DNA of 64,000 bases from Microbacterium paraoxydans (GCF_018224615.1 NZ_JAGTUK010000002.1:310001-374000); one strand, 5' to 3'; shown: positions 7,728 through 16,025, counted from the first letter of the stretch. Notes: generated by a model not told the origin, from the sequence alone. Numbers and translations are program-made.

Positions 7728-8465
7728 TCAGGTGAAGTCGAGGGTGCCGCGCACGATCGAGTTGCCGGAGTGCGTCGGGTCGCCGTCCACCGGCTCGAAC
7801 GAGATGTCGACGAGGTCGTACTCTCCCAGGTCCACATTCTCCGGGATCGCGAACACGCCCCTCTCGGCGTCGAGCACACCCAGGCTGATGAGCGCCTTCC
7901 CGTCGTTGCGGATCAGCCACACCTCCCGGTAGTCGTCCGATCCGTCCTCGCCGTCGAGCGAGACCGTGAGAGTGCGCGCTCCCGTCCGGTCCTCGTCCAC
8001 CTCAGCGCTGCCGACCGCGTCGGGGTGGTCGGGGAACGGGTCGAGCGTCGCGGTGGCGACCGTGACCGGACGGAGGGCGGCGGAGATCGCCGTCCAGGTG
8101 CCCGCGCCCACCGCGAGGAGGAGGGCCGAGGCCGCGGCGAGCACCCACCAGCGTGCCGCGGTGCGACGGCGGTTCGGTGGGGCGGGCGGTGCGTCCGCGA
8201 CCGGCGGTGCCGCGGCGCGGAGGGGGTCGGCGCTCAGGCTCTCCGGCAGGCCGAGCTCGTCGTGGATGCGGGACCACACGTCGGCGGGCGGCGCCTCCAG
8301 CTCGGCGTCCGAGACGGTCGAGCGGGCGACCCCGGCCGCGTGCGCGAGGTCGGCGATCTCGGCCGCGCACGCCGGGCACTGGTCGAGGTGCGTCCGCTCG
8401 CGGTCGGACGCCACCGGCTCCCCGAGGGCGAGCAGGGCGAGCTGCTCCGGGTCAAGGTGCGACAC
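7728..8465 (-). CDS. rskA: Anti-sigma factor, RskA family
   Basis: A 245-aa membrane anti-sigma factor. The N-terminal sigma-binding domain carries a zinc-type H26-x3-C30-x2-C33 motif. A Pro-rich linker leads to one membrane span (about residues 107-129). The extracellular part is the RskA-type beta domain (EVWLIRNDGKALISLGVL), which in relatives is processed by regulated proteolysis. It overlaps the sigma gene by 14 nt, as expected for a co-translated sigma/anti-sigma pair. Confidence 0.88.
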   Translation of the reverse strand: MSHLDPEQLALLALGEPVASDRERTHLDQCPACAAEIADLAHAAGVARSTVSDAELEAPPADVWSRIHDELGLPESLSADPLRAAAPPVADAPPAPPNRRRTAARWWVLAAASALLLAVGAGTWTAISAALRPVTVATATLDPFPDHPDAVGSAEVDEDRTGARTLTVSLDGEDGSDDYREVWLIRNDGKALISLGVLDAERGVFAIPENVDLGEYDLVDISFEPVDGDPTHSGNSIVRGTLDFT

Positions 8466-9015
8466 GGTTGACCTCCAATCGATCGCGCATGCGGGAGAGG
8501 CTCCGGCGGATATGGCTCTTCACGGTACCCAGGGGCATGTCCAGCCGCCGGGCGATCTCCTCGTGGGTCAGGTCGTCGAAGAACGCCAGCCGCATGACCT
8601 CGCGGGCGTCCGGCCGCAGCTGCCGCATCTCGTTCGCGATGAGGATCGACTGCGACAGGTCAACGGGTGCGCTGACGAGGTCGGCCGGGGAGGTGACGCG
8701 CAGCATCTCCTCCTGCAGCCGCTGGATTCGCGCCCGCGACTCGTGCATGTCCGCGATGCGTCGCCGCGCGATGGTCACCAGCCACGTGCTGAGCCGCGCC
8801 TTCGAGGCGTCGTAGCCCTCCCGCGAGGTCCACGCCGACACGAACGTGCGCTGCGTGACGTCCGCCGCATCGGCGCGGTCGCCGAGGGAGCGCAGCGCCA
8901 GGGTGAACACGACCGGCGACCAGCGCCGGTACAGCTCGGCGAGCGCATCCTCATCGCCTCGGACGAAGCGCTCGTTGAGCTGCGTCTCGTCGTCCGGGTC
9001 GTCCGCGGAGGTCAT
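8452..9015 (-). CDS. sigK: ECF RNA polymerase sigma factor, SigK-like
   Basis: A 187-aa group 4 sigma factor. Region 2 is visible in LNERFVRGDEDALAELYRRW and DVTQRTFVSAWTS, region 4 in LTHEEIARRLDMPLGTVKSHIRRSL. ATG 9015 has a strong GGGAGG 7 nt upstream. An alternative ATG at 9057 overlaps the sortase stop (TGATG) and would add 14 residues. It lies between a sortase and an RskA-type anti-sigma gene. The operon promoter matches the mycobacterial SigK consensus, which supports both the family call and autoregulation. Confidence 0.88.
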   Translation of the reverse strand: MTSADDPDDETQLNERFVRGDEDALAELYRRWSPVVFTLALRSLGDRADAADVTQRTFVSAWTSREGYDASKARLSTWLVTIARRRIADMHESRARIQRLQEEMLRVTSPADLVSAPVDLSQSILIANEMRQLRPDAREVMRLAFFDDLTHEEIARRLDMPLGTVKSHIRRSLSRMRDRLEVNRVAP

Positions 9016-9056
9016 GCGGTCCTCCCTTCCGTTCGTGCGGCGCTGCGGATCGGTCA

Positions 9057-9722
9057 TCAGGGGGCGGGGCGTGCGATGGCGACGACATTATCGCGATAGT
9101 GCCCGGTCGTGCTGTCGAACGGGCCACCGCACGTGATGAGAACCAGGCCCGGCGGACCCTCTCGCGCGAAGAGCTCCCCCGTGGGGAGCGCCGTCTTCTC
9201 GTAGTACGTGAGCGACTCCACCGCGTACGTCCGCGGGACGCCCGCCGCGTCGGTCACCTCGACGGTCGCTCCGGCGCCGAGCTCGCGCAGCCGGGAGAGC
9301 GGCCCGATGGGGTAGCCGACCGCGTCCACGTGGGCGGCGAGCACGATCAGGCCCGCGGTGCTCGCGGCGTCCGCGCCGTACCGGTACCACCCGGCCACCG
9401 CGGGATCCTCCGGGAGTTCCATCTGCCCGGTCGGCTCCGCCCCGACGTCGACCACGCTCATGTCCACGCCGAGGTCGGGGATGCGCAACCGCACCGGGGG
9501 TGTGGCGGGCTGCGGCGCGGGGAGCTCGGCGGAGCGCGTCTCCGGGCGGAGGGTCGAGGTGGGGGCGGGCGACGGTGAGCGTGGGGGGTCGGACGGGGGA
9601 TCCGACGACATCACCACGCCCGCCCCCACGGGGGTGCAGGCGATCAGGAACGCCGCGCAGGCGGCACCGCATCCGGCGAGGAGCCCCCGCCGGATGCGGC
9701 TGCGCAGCGCCCCTGGCCTCAT
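9057..9722 (-). CDS. Sortase (class E/F-like transpeptidase)
   Basis: A 221-aa membrane-anchored cysteine transpeptidase. An N-terminal signal-anchor (residues 12-38) is followed by a Pro-rich stalk and the sortase barrel. The catalytic triad is visible: H131 in LAAHVDA, C198 in LITCGG, R210 in HYRDN. Sortases join surface proteins carrying a sorting signal to the envelope. The start overlaps the DUF4397 stop by 4 nt (ATGA). That neighbour is the obvious candidate partner, although it has no LPxTG-like motif. Confidence 0.88.
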   Translation of the reverse strand: MRPGALRSRIRRGLLAGCGAACAAFLIACTPVGAGVVMSSDPPSDPPRSPSPAPTSTLRPETRSAELPAPQPATPPVRLRIPDLGVDMSVVDVGAEPTGQMELPEDPAVAGWYRYGADAASTAGLIVLAAHVDAVGYPIGPLSRLRELGAGATVEVTDAAGVPRTYAVESLTYYEKTALPTGELFAREGPPGLVLITCGGPFDSTTGHYRDNVVAIARPAP

Positions 9723-10552
9723 CGGCGCGCGACCCGCTGCCGTCGCACGGCCACGGTCGCTCCCGCCGCCGCCACGATCATCGCCAGGCCGATCAGCGCC
9801 GTCGTCAGGACGAGGGCCGTGTCGGCGTCGCGCTGTGCCGCGTAGCCGGCGGTGCCGGAGGGGACACCACCGGGGTTGGTGTGCAGGCCGGACACGGTCT
9901 GCGCGGCGATCGCGAGGTTGCCGTCCTCCGCACTGCCCCACGCGTACAGGATCGTGAGCACGCCGTCCTGCACCGCCACGTCCTGCGGACCGAGCACGGG
10001 ATCGGTGGTGCCCGCGAGGGCGACGGCGGCCGAGACGTTCCCGGCCGGCAGGTTCAGGGTCGCCTCGTTCGGGTTGGTCAGGTCCTCGACCACCGGTGAG
10101 CCGCCGGCGAGGATGTCGACGGCGGGCGCGGCCGCGACGTGACGGACCGTGAGCCGCCCCTGGCCGGGTGCGGTGGCGGACGTGTCGTTCGTGAAGAGGT
10201 TCAGCCCCGGCTCACCCGCCTCGGTGAGGTGTGCGACGGCGGTGTAGTTGGTACCGGCCGTGAGGGTCAGCGTCGCCGGGCCGAGCACGGGTGCACTCGC
10301 GTCAGCGGCGTCCGGCGCGGTCAGCGCCACCTCGTAGCTGCCGGCGGGGAGTTCCAGCGGACCGGCCAGCGAGCCGGGCTGGAAGTCGTCGATGGTGCGC
10401 TCGCCGTTGACGTACACGTCGACGGGCGTGTCGGGAATGGCGTGCAGCACCGAGAGCTGGGCGCTGTCGGTGGTCGCCGCGGTCGCGGGCGAGGCCAGGG
10501 CCGCCGCGGCCAGTAGTCCGACGGCGAGGCCGGCTGTGGTGATTCTTCGCAC
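9719..10552 (-). CDS. DUF4397 secreted, membrane-anchored surface protein
   Basis: A 277-aa protein with a signal peptide (cleavage likely after SPATAA, about residue 26) and two repeats of the DUF4397 Ig-like unit. The units start at SVLHAIPDTPVDVYVNG and TVRHVAAAPAVDILAGG, each followed by LPAG(S/N). A C-terminal membrane helix (about residues 248-270) and an Arg-rich tail resemble a sorting-signal end without the LPxTG box. GTG start with AAGGAGGAG just upstream. First gene of the surface-protein/sortase/sigma/anti-sigma operon. Confidence 0.87.
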   Translation of the reverse strand: MRRITTAGLAVGLLAAAALASPATAATTDSAQLSVLHAIPDTPVDVYVNGERTIDDFQPGSLAGPLELPAGSYEVALTAPDAADASAPVLGPATLTLTAGTNYTAVAHLTEAGEPGLNLFTNDTSATAPGQGRLTVRHVAAAPAVDILAGGSPVVEDLTNPNEATLNLPAGNVSAAVALAGTTDPVLGPQDVAVQDGVLTILYAWGSAEDGNLAIAAQTVSGLHTNPGGVPSGTAGYAAQRDADTALVLTTALIGLAMIVAAAGATVAVRRQRVARR

Positions 10553-10601
10553 GATGCTCCTCCTTGAACCGGGGGCGGCGGTTGCCGCCCGTTGCCCCCT
10601 T

Positions 10602-10629
10602 ATTCCGGCCGAGCACGGTGGACGGATGC
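10602..10629 (-). promoter_or_regulatory. SigK-type promoter of the DUF4397-sortase-sigK-rskA operon
   Basis: On the minus strand, -35 GCATCC (10629-10624) and -10 CGGAAT (10607-10602) are spaced by 16 nt. The known mycobacterial SigK consensus is CCATCC-N16/17-CCGAAT, so each hexamer matches 5 of 6. The site lies 50 nt upstream of the DUF4397 start and predicts autoregulation by the sigma factor encoded in the operon. Confidence 0.65.
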
Positions 10630-10698
10630 ACGTCGGAGAACTTTTGTCCGACCCCTCCCGATGGGCAGGCGCCTTTTTGGACGGTGCCCGGAAATCGA

Positions 10699-10727
10699 TG
10701 GACATCGTCCGGAACCGCGCGCATAAT
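10699..10727 (+). promoter_or_regulatory. Housekeeping-type promoter
   Basis: TGGACA (10699-10704), 17-nt spacer, CATAAT (10722-10727): 5/6 matches to each sigma-A hexamer. It drives the 88-aa gene and probably the FHA gene behind it. Confidence 0.65.
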
Positions 10728-10764
10728 CGCATTCACACACATGGACCCGGCAAAGGAGCACGCC

Positions 10765-11031
10765 ATGAGCGACACGAACCACCCCGCCGAACTGTTCACG
10801 TCTTCGTCCGGCCCGACCGGCGCCTCGATCACCGACTGGACCGATCTCGGCCGGGAGATGTGGGCGTATCTGACCGGCCGAGGAGCGGCGGTGAACTACA
10901 CCTTCGAGGACATGACCGTCGAGGTGCCGCGCGACATCGGCCCCGACGCGCCCCGCGCGACCTGGAAGTTCAACGGCACCCTGCGGGTGACCACGAGCGA
11001 CCGCGCCACCGACGGACCGCACGCCGCCTGA
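10765..11031 (+). CDS. Hypothetical protein, 88 aa
   Basis: No family recognised. The protein is small and soluble, with a low-complexity N-terminus (about 20 residues rich in S, T, P, G). Its core reads like a compact beta/alpha fold (MWAYLTGRGAAVNYTFEDMTVEVP...ATWKFNGTLRVTT). ATG follows AAAGGAG by 6 nt, behind a clear promoter. It lies 12 nt before the FHA-domain gene, so the two are likely an operon and may interact; phosphothreonine candidates (TTS, TDW) occur, but that is only a guess. Confidence 0.7.
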   Translation: MSDTNHPAELFTSSSGPTGASITDWTDLGREMWAYLTGRGAAVNYTFEDMTVEVPRDIGPDAPRATWKFNGTLRVTTSDRATDGPHAA

Positions 11032-11043
11032 GCGGACACGGCC

Positions 11044-11913
11044 ATGATCCGCCTCGACATCGACCTGGAGGTCGAGCACCGCGGCCCGGACGACGACACC
11101 CCCACGCGCTTCACCGTGCGCGCGGCGGGACGCGAGGTCGTCGTCACGATCGCCGACACGTCCACCCTCGGCGGCATGGGTCGCCGCGACCTCGCGCAGC
11201 TCGCTCCCGTCGCCGACGGCCTCGCGCGCCGCGGCATCCGGGTGCGCGTGGAGGGACCGCGCGGCACCCTGGTGGAGTTCGGCGACGTGCGGTCGGGGCC
11301 CGTGGGTCGCGCGGTCGCGGGGTCGCCGCACATCCGGCTCGGCCACCTCACCACCCTGCTGACGGAACTGCAGCACCGCGACCGCGACCGCGGCGGCGGC
11401 TCGCTGCTCTCCATCCCGCCCGGCACCCTGTTCCCGCTGGTGCCCACGGTGGTGCGACACGTCCGCCGCCGCGTGACGACCACGCACTACCTGCCCGGTT
11501 CGGGTCGCCCGCGCCTGATCTTCTCGGTCGGCTCGGGCGACTGGGACCGCAGCCGTCCGCGCGAGTTCGACCTGCTGCCCGACCGCACCGTGATCGGCTC
11601 CAGCCCCGACGCCGACCTGCGGCTGGAGGGACTCGAAGCGGTGCACGCGGAGATCCGTCACAACGAGGACGACGAGTACGTGCTGTACCCGCACGCCCCC
11701 ACCGGCGGCGGATGGCCGAACCTGCCGCACAGTTCGGACGGCGCGCGGATCCTCCGCACCGGCTCGCGGATCGAGCTGGGCACGTGGCGCCTCGCCTACT
11801 ACCGGGAGGAGTTCGCCGACCACGGCCGTCCGTTCGGCGGGCGCCAGGGCGGGGAGTACGAGTTCCAGAAGCAGCAGCCGGTGCGGCCCTACGGTTCCGG
11901 GGAGCTCGGCTGA
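11044..11913 (+). CDS. FHA-domain protein
   Basis: A 289-aa cytosolic protein. The C-terminal third holds a forkhead-associated domain: a FDLLPDRTVIGSSPDADLRLEGLEAVHAEIRH core (about residues 178-209) supplies the Gly-Ser...His pThr-binding signature. The N-terminal 130 residues (a beta-rich start, then GGMGRRDLAQL) match no family I can name. FHA domains bind phosphothreonine peptides, usually from Ser/Thr kinase pathways, but no kinase is in the window. Probably co-transcribed with the 88-aa gene. Confidence 0.85.
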   Translation: MIRLDIDLEVEHRGPDDDTPTRFTVRAAGREVVVTIADTSTLGGMGRRDLAQLAPVADGLARRGIRVRVEGPRGTLVEFGDVRSGPVGRAVAGSPHIRLGHLTTLLTELQHRDRDRGGGSLLSIPPGTLFPLVPTVVRHVRRRVTTTHYLPGSGRPRLIFSVGSGDWDRSRPREFDLLPDRTVIGSSPDADLRLEGLEAVHAEIRHNEDDEYVLYPHAPTGGGWPNLPHSSDGARILRTGSRIELGTWRLAYYREEFADHGRPFGGRQGGEYEFQKQQPVRPYGSGELG

Positions 11914-11933
11914 CGCGGCACCGCGAGCGTCAG
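11910..11933. terminator. Bidirectional hairpin overlapping two stop codons
   Basis: CTGACGC (11910-11916) pairs with GCGTCAG (11927-11933) around a 10-nt loop. The arms contain the TGA of the FHA gene and the TGA of the converging Cds1-like gene. Confidence 0.5.
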
Positions 11934-12988
11934 TCCGCCCAGACCCCGGTGTCGAGGAACGCGTCGAGGCGGGCGCGGTGCGGGGCGAGGTCCCACCCCT
12001 GCTGCGCGACCCACTCGTCGGAGTAGTAGGTGTTGGCGTAGCGCACACCGCTGTCGCAGATGAGGGTCACCACGCTGCCGGTCTCGCCCGCGGCGCGCAT
12101 CCGGGCGATGAGCTGGAACGCCCCGTAGAGGTTGGTGCCGGTGGAGCCACCGGCCCAGTGCAGCGTGCGGTCGCGCAGCAGGCGGATCGCGGCGATCGAC
12201 CCCGCATCGGGCACCCGGATCATCTCGTCGATCACGGTCGGCACGAACGAGGGCTCCACGCGCGGGCGACCGATGCCCTCGATGCGGCTCGGGCGTCCGG
12301 CCGGCGGGTCGATCGTGCCCGCCCAGCCGTCATAGAACGCGGAGCCCTCCGGATCCACGACCGCGATGCGCGTGTCGTGGCGGCGGTACTTCACGTAGCG
12401 GCCGAACGTGGCGCTGGTGCCACCGGTGCCCGCGCCCGTGACGATCCACCGCGGGATGGGGTGCCGTTCGTGCGACAGCTGACTGAACACGCTCTCGGCG
12501 ATGTTGTTGTTGCCGCGCCAGTCGGTCGCGCGCTCCGCGAACGTGAACTGGTCGAGGTAGTGGCCGCGGCAGTCCGCGGCGAGCCGCTGCGCCTCCGCCG
12601 ACATGTCCTCCGCGCGATCGACGAAGTGGCACGTGCCGCCGTAGAACTCGATCAGGTCGATCTTCTCCTGCACGGTCGACCGCGGGACCACTGTGATGAA
12701 CGGCAGCCCGAGCATCCGCGCGAAGTACGCCTCCGACACCGCGGTCGACCCGCTCGACGACTCGACCAGGGTCGTGTCCTGGCGGATGCGGCCGTTCACC
12801 AGGCCGTACAGCAGCAGGGACCGCGCCAGACGATGCTTGAGCGACCCCGTCGGATGCACCGACTCGTCCTTCAGGTACAGGTCGATGCCCCACTCGGTCG
12901 GCAGCGGGAACAGGTGCAGGTGCGTGTCGGCGCTGCGGTTCGCGTCGGCTTCCAGCAGGGCGATCGCGGTGCTGGTCCAGTCGCTCAT
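11930..12988 (-). CDS. cds1: PLP-dependent cysteine synthase-family enzyme (Cds1-like L-cysteine desulfhydrase)
   Basis: A 352-aa fold-type II PLP enzyme. The cofactor lysine is K51 in [10 protein letters not shown], and the phosphate-cup motif appears as [14 protein letters not shown]. The overall sequence style ([29 protein letters not shown]) is that of mycobacterial Cds1, which degrades L-cysteine to pyruvate, ammonia and sulfide. Cysteine synthase activity cannot be excluded. Monocistronic, converging on the FHA gene and 24 nt downstream of the GntR/UTRA gene stop. Confidence 0.8.
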   Translation of the reverse strand: MSDWTSTAIALLEADANRSADTHLHLFPLPTEWGIDLYLKDESVHPTGSLKHRLARSLLLYGLVNGRIRQDTTLVESSSGSTAVSEAYFARMLGLPFITVVPRSTVQEKIDLIEFYGGTCHFVDRAEDMSAEAQRLAADCRGHYLDQFTFAERATDWRGNNNIAESVFSQLSHERHPIPRWIVTGAGTGGTSATFGRYVKYRRHDTRIAVVDPEGSAFYDGWAGTIDPPAGRPSRIEGIGRPRVEPSFVPTVIDEMIRVPDAGSIAAIRLLRDRTLHWAGGSTGTNLYGAFQLIARMRAAGETGSVVTLICDSGVRYANTYYSDEWVAQQGWDLAPHRARLDAFLDTGVWAD

Positions 12989-13012
12989 GCCTTCGAGCGT
13001 AGCGGGGGGGGC

Positions 13013-13825
13013 TCAGCCGACGGTGCCGGCGGGCGAGGCGCCGCCCGAGCCGTCGAGGTGCAGCAGCGACGCCTGCGACTGCTCCTGCTGCAGCTGGAAC
13101 TCGAACCGCGACCGGTCGCCGCGGTGATAGGCGATGAAGTACTCGATCGGCGTGCCGTCCTCGCTGCGGCTCACGCTGCGCAGCCGGAGCAGGGCCGAAC
13201 CGGCGCTGATGCCCAGGTGCTGCGCCTGCTCGTGGGTGGCGACGGTCGCCTCGGCCGAGCGCACGCCGTGCGTGGCGACGATGCCGTGCGTCGCGAGCAG
13301 GCGGTACAGCGACGCCTCGCTCAGGTCGGCGCCGAGCGTGACGCCGCCCACGGCCTCCGGCATCCACGTGGTCGACAGCGACCACGGTTCGCCGTCGACG
13401 TGCCGCAGCCGTTCGAGCGCCACCACGGGCGACCCCACCGGCACCTCGAGCGCGAGCGCGATCTCCTCGTCGGCGACGGTCTGCTCGTGCCGCAGCACGT
13501 CGCTGTGCACGTGGCCGCCGCGGCGCTCCACGTCGTCGTACAGGCCCACCAGGGTGTGCACCAGGCTCTCGCTCGTGCGGGGCCGGGAGACGAACGTGCC
13601 CTTGCCCTTCACCCGTTCGACGAGTCCCTCGTGCTCGAGCTGCGCGAGGGCCTGGCGTACCACCGTGCGCGAGATGCCGTACCGCTCGCAGAGCCGGTGC
13701 TCCCCGGGCAGGGGGTCGCCCGGCTGCAGGCCGTCTCGGGCAATACCGTCGATGATCAGCTGCCGCAGCTGGTCGTACATCGGCGCGGCGGAGTGGCGGT
13801 CGATCGCATCCTCGACGGTGGTCAT
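13013..13825 (-). CDS. GntR-family regulator, HutC/UTRA subfamily
   Basis: A 270-aa transcription factor. The winged helix spans residues 14-80 (GDPLPGEHRLCERYGISRTVVRQALAQLEHEG, wing GKGTFV). It is followed by a UTRA effector domain (residues 95-240; SPVVALERLRHVDGEPW, TPIEYFIAYHRGDR) of the type that binds phosphosugars. The start overlaps the rbsD stop (TGATG), making it the last gene of rbsK-rbsD-gntR. It is the best candidate for binding the AACCTGT-N4-ACAGGTT palindromes found at this operon and elsewhere in the window. Confidence 0.88.
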   Translation of the reverse strand: MTTVEDAIDRHSAAPMYDQLRQLIIDGIARDGLQPGDPLPGEHRLCERYGISRTVVRQALAQLEHEGLVERVKGKGTFVSRPRTSESLVHTLVGLYDDVERRGGHVHSDVLRHEQTVADEEIALALEVPVGSPVVALERLRHVDGEPWSLSTTWMPEAVGGVTLGADLSEASLYRLLATHGIVATHGVRSAEATVATHEQAQHLGISAGSALLRLRSVSRSEDGTPIEYFIAYHRGDRSRFEFQLQQEQSQASLLHLDGSGGASPAGTVG

Positions 13826-14229
13826 CAGTACGCCACCCCCGCGTGCAGGATCACGTTCGCATACGGGGTGAACTCGCCGGAGCGCACGAAAGCGCGCGCC
13901 GTGTGCGTGCGCCGCTTGAACTCGACGTGGGGCACCAGCTCGATCTCGAAGCCCATTCCGGCGAAGCGCTCGCGCAGGGCGTCCAGCACCTCCGGGCTCT
14001 TCTCCGCCACCTCGGCCGACACGGTCGCGCCCTCCACCACGAGCTCCGCGAGCACGGTGTCGAGCACGTCCAGGAACGCGGGGGCGCCGGGACGGTAGGC
14101 CAGGTCGATGCGTTCCGAGCCGGGCGGGATGGGCAGGCCGGCGTCGGTCACGACGATCGTGTCGGTGTGGCCGGTCTCGCTGATCACCCGGGACAGGGCG
14201 GGGTTGATCGTGGTGGACGTCTTGCGCAT
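13825..14229 (-). CDS. rbsD: RbsD-type sugar pyranase
   Basis: A 134-aa RbsD/FucU-family protein, the length usual for RbsD. It contains the active-site His in SETGHTDTIVVTDAGLPIP and the C-terminal Tyr/Asn region TPYANVILHAGV. RbsD interconverts pyran and furan forms of ribose before phosphorylation. ATG 14229 has GGAG upstream. It lies 17 nt after rbsK and runs into the GntR/UTRA gene, supporting a shared role in processing a furanose substrate. Confidence 0.9.
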   Translation of the reverse strand: MRKTSTTINPALSRVISETGHTDTIVVTDAGLPIPPGSERIDLAYRPGAPAFLDVLDTVLAELVVEGATVSAEVAEKSPEVLDALRERFAGMGFEIELVPHVEFKRRTHTARAFVRSGEFTPYANVILHAGVAY

Positions 14230-14246
14230 GGTGGGCTCCTGCGTGG

Positions 14247-15209
14247 TCAGTTCGCGACGGCGGCGGTCTCGCGCTCCGCGAGGAACGCATCGACCTCGGC
14301 GCGGTGCGGAAGGCTGGGAGACGCGCCCTGCTTGGTGACGGCGAGGGCGCCCGCCGCGGTCGCCAGGCGCACGGCGTCGGTCAGGGAGCTGCCGCTCGCG
14401 AGCGCCGCACCCAGGTACCCGGCGTAGGCGTCGCCCGCGGCCGTCGTGTCGACCGCCTCCACCGGGAACGGCGGGACGACGATCGCTCCGTCGGCCGTGA
14501 CGACGCACGACCCCTGCCCGGCGAGCGTGACGACCGCCGCGCCCACCCCCTGGGCGAGGAACCAGCGGCCGGCGCGCTCGGCCGACTCGGGATCGGTCAC
14601 GTCGATGCCGCTGATGAGCGACGCCTCGGTCTCGTTGGGCGTCACGATGTCGATGCTGCGCCACAGGGCCGGCGGCAGTTCGGCGGCGGGGGCGGGGTCG
14701 AGGATCACGGTCATCCCGTGCTCGCGACCGCGCGCCGTGATGTGGGCGGTCAGGGCGGACGGCGTCTCCAGCTGGGTGAGCAGCACGGACGTGGTGGGGG
14801 CGAGAGCCGCGAGGGCCGCGTCGATCTGCTCGGTGCTGAGCGCGGCGTTGGCGAGCGGCACCATCACGATGTCGTTCTGTGCGGACGCGTCGACGCGGAT
14901 GTGCGCGATGCCCGTGGGGCCGGGAACCGTGCGCAGGTGCGTGAGGTCGACGCCCGCGGCCGTGAGCCCGTCCACCACGAGGTCGTGGAACAGGTCGTCT
15001 CCCACGCAGCCGACGAAGCTGGTGCGTGCCCCGGAGCGTCCGGCCGCGACGGCCTGGTTGGCGCCCTTGCCGCCGAGCATGAGCGTGAACTCGTCGCCGA
15101 GGATGGTCTCGCCGCGGGCGGGGAGGCGACCGGAGAAGGTGGTGACATCGGCGGTGACGCTGCCGACGATGACGACGCCGGGGCGGTCGCCGGGGTGTGC
15201 GGGTGTCAT
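14247..15209 (-). CDS. rbsK: Ribokinase (PfkB family)
   Basis: A 320-aa PfkB-family sugar kinase. It has the N-terminal GGKGANQAVAAGR substrate motif (about residues 42-54) and the C-terminal DTTAAGDAYAGYL motif with the catalytic Asp (about 251-263). The AAGD variant also occurs in E. coli RbsK. ATG 15209 is chosen because GGAG precedes it; the longer frame adds a basic, non-conserved leader. Ribose is the default substrate, but the shared operators leave a related pentose or ketose possible. Divergent from the aldolase gene. Confidence 0.88.
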   Translation of the reverse strand: MTPAHPGDRPGVVIVGSVTADVTTFSGRLPARGETILGDEFTLMLGGKGANQAVAAGRSGARTSFVGCVGDDLFHDLVVDGLTAAGVDLTHLRTVPGPTGIAHIRVDASAQNDIVMVPLANAALSTEQIDAALAALAPTTSVLLTQLETPSALTAHITARGREHGMTVILDPAPAAELPPALWRSIDIVTPNETEASLISGIDVTDPESAERAGRWFLAQGVGAAVVTLAGQGSCVVTADGAIVVPPFPVEAVDTTAAGDAYAGYLGAALASGSSLTDAVRLATAAGALAVTKQGASPSLPHRAEVDAFLAERETAAVAN

Positions 15210-15253
15210 CTCGCTCCTGATCCTCCTCGACAGCACGGGCGCTCCGCTGGCTT

Positions 15254-15283
15254 TTGACACGGCCGGGGAGCTGTCATTACATT
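15254..15283 (+). promoter_or_regulatory. Promoter of the transaldolase-like gene
   Basis: TTGACA (15254-15259), 18-nt spacer, TACATT (15278-15283). The -10 box lies inside the first AACCTGT-type operator, so the promoter is probably repressed by its ligand-free regulator. Confidence 0.6.
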
Positions 15284-15285
15284 AG
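15268..15285. promoter_or_regulatory. AACCTGT-type operator, degenerate copy
   Basis: The core CTGTCATTACA is the exact reverse complement of the core of the 36.9 kb operator; outer bases are degenerate. It covers the -10 box of the aldolase promoter, with its centre 27 nt from the perfect copy at 15295. Confidence 0.55.
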
Positions 15286-15294
15286 CCGAAACCG

Positions 15295-15312
15295 AACCTG
15301 TAACGACAGGTT
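15295..15312. promoter_or_regulatory. AACCTGT-N4-ACAGGTT operator
   Basis: AACCTGT-AACG-ACAGGTT has perfect 7-bp arms. It lies in the leader of the aldolase gene and upstream of divergent rbsK. The GT...AC core spacing fits HutC-type GntR operators; the UTRA regulator in the rbsK operon is the likely ligand-binding partner. Confidence 0.75.
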
Positions 15313-15329
15313 CCCGCGAGGAGACCCCG

Positions 15330-15992
15330 ATGACCCCGATCGCGCCCCGCCTGTACGTCGACAGTGCCGACGTCGACCGCGTCTCCCGGCTGCTCGCCGC
15401 GGGCGTGGTGCACGGTGTCACGACCAACCCGACGATCCTCGAACGCGGCGGCCGCACCGCCGCCGAGATCCCCGACCTGTACACCCGGTGGGTCGAGGAG
15501 GGCGCGCGCGAGGTGTTCTTCCAGACCTGGGGTGGCGACACCGCGTCCTTCCTGCGCAATGCGGAAGGCATCCGCGCGCTGGGCGACCGCGTGGCCGTGA
15601 AGGTGCCGGCCACCGCCGACGGCTTCGCCGCCGCCGCCGCCCTCGTGCGCGACGGCGCGACCGTACTGGTCACTGCCGTGTACTCCGTGTCGCAGGCCCT
15701 CGCGTGCGCCGCGATCGGCGCGCAGTACCTGGCGCCGTACCTCGGCCGGATGCGCGACGCGGGCATGGACGCCGAGGTCGTGATCGCGCGGATGCAGGAG
15801 ATGTGCGCCGGCAGCGACTCGAACGTGCTCGCCGCCTCGCTGCGCTCCGCCGACGACCTGGTCGGCCTCCGCCGCTCCGGCGTCCCCTACTTCACCGCCG
15901 CGCCCGACGTGCTCGACCAGGTGCTGTTCGACGCCGTGAGCGACAGCTCGGCGGCCGAGTTCGACGCCGCCATGGTGCGCCTCGGCGCCTGA
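15330..15992 (+). CDS. Transaldolase-family aldolase (fructose-6-phosphate aldolase-like)
   Basis: A 220-aa single-domain TIM barrel, the size of FSA/TalC rather than full transaldolase. Family marks are D11 in LYVDSAD, the VTTNPTIL loop (residues 30-37) and the Schiff-base lysine K91 in VAVKVPAT. Such enzymes cleave or form fructose-6-phosphate-type ketose phosphates. ATG follows GAGGAGA. It is divergent from rbsK with operators between them, so it probably acts on a product of the same sugar pathway. Confidence 0.85.
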   Translation: MTPIAPRLYVDSADVDRVSRLLAAGVVHGVTTNPTILERGGRTAAEIPDLYTRWVEEGAREVFFQTWGGDTASFLRNAEGIRALGDRVAVKVPATADGFAAAAALVRDGATVLVTAVYSVSQALACAAIGAQYLAPYLGRMRDAGMDAEVVIARMQEMCAGSDSNVLAASLRSADDLVGLRRSGVPYFTAAPDVLDQVLFDAVSDSSAAEFDAAMVRLGA

Positions 15993-16025
15993 CCCGCACG
16001 GCGGCTCCGCCGCACGCCGCGCGGC

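Noticed and set aside
9016..9057. Longer sigma factor start at 9057 (TGATG with sortase)
   Set aside because: Kept only as an alternative: ATG 9015 has a strong GGGAGG, and the extra 14 residues are not part of region 2.
16000..16013. CGGCGG-CT-CCGCCG inverted repeat as a terminator
   Set aside because: Stem too short and loop too tight once folded; common in this GC content.
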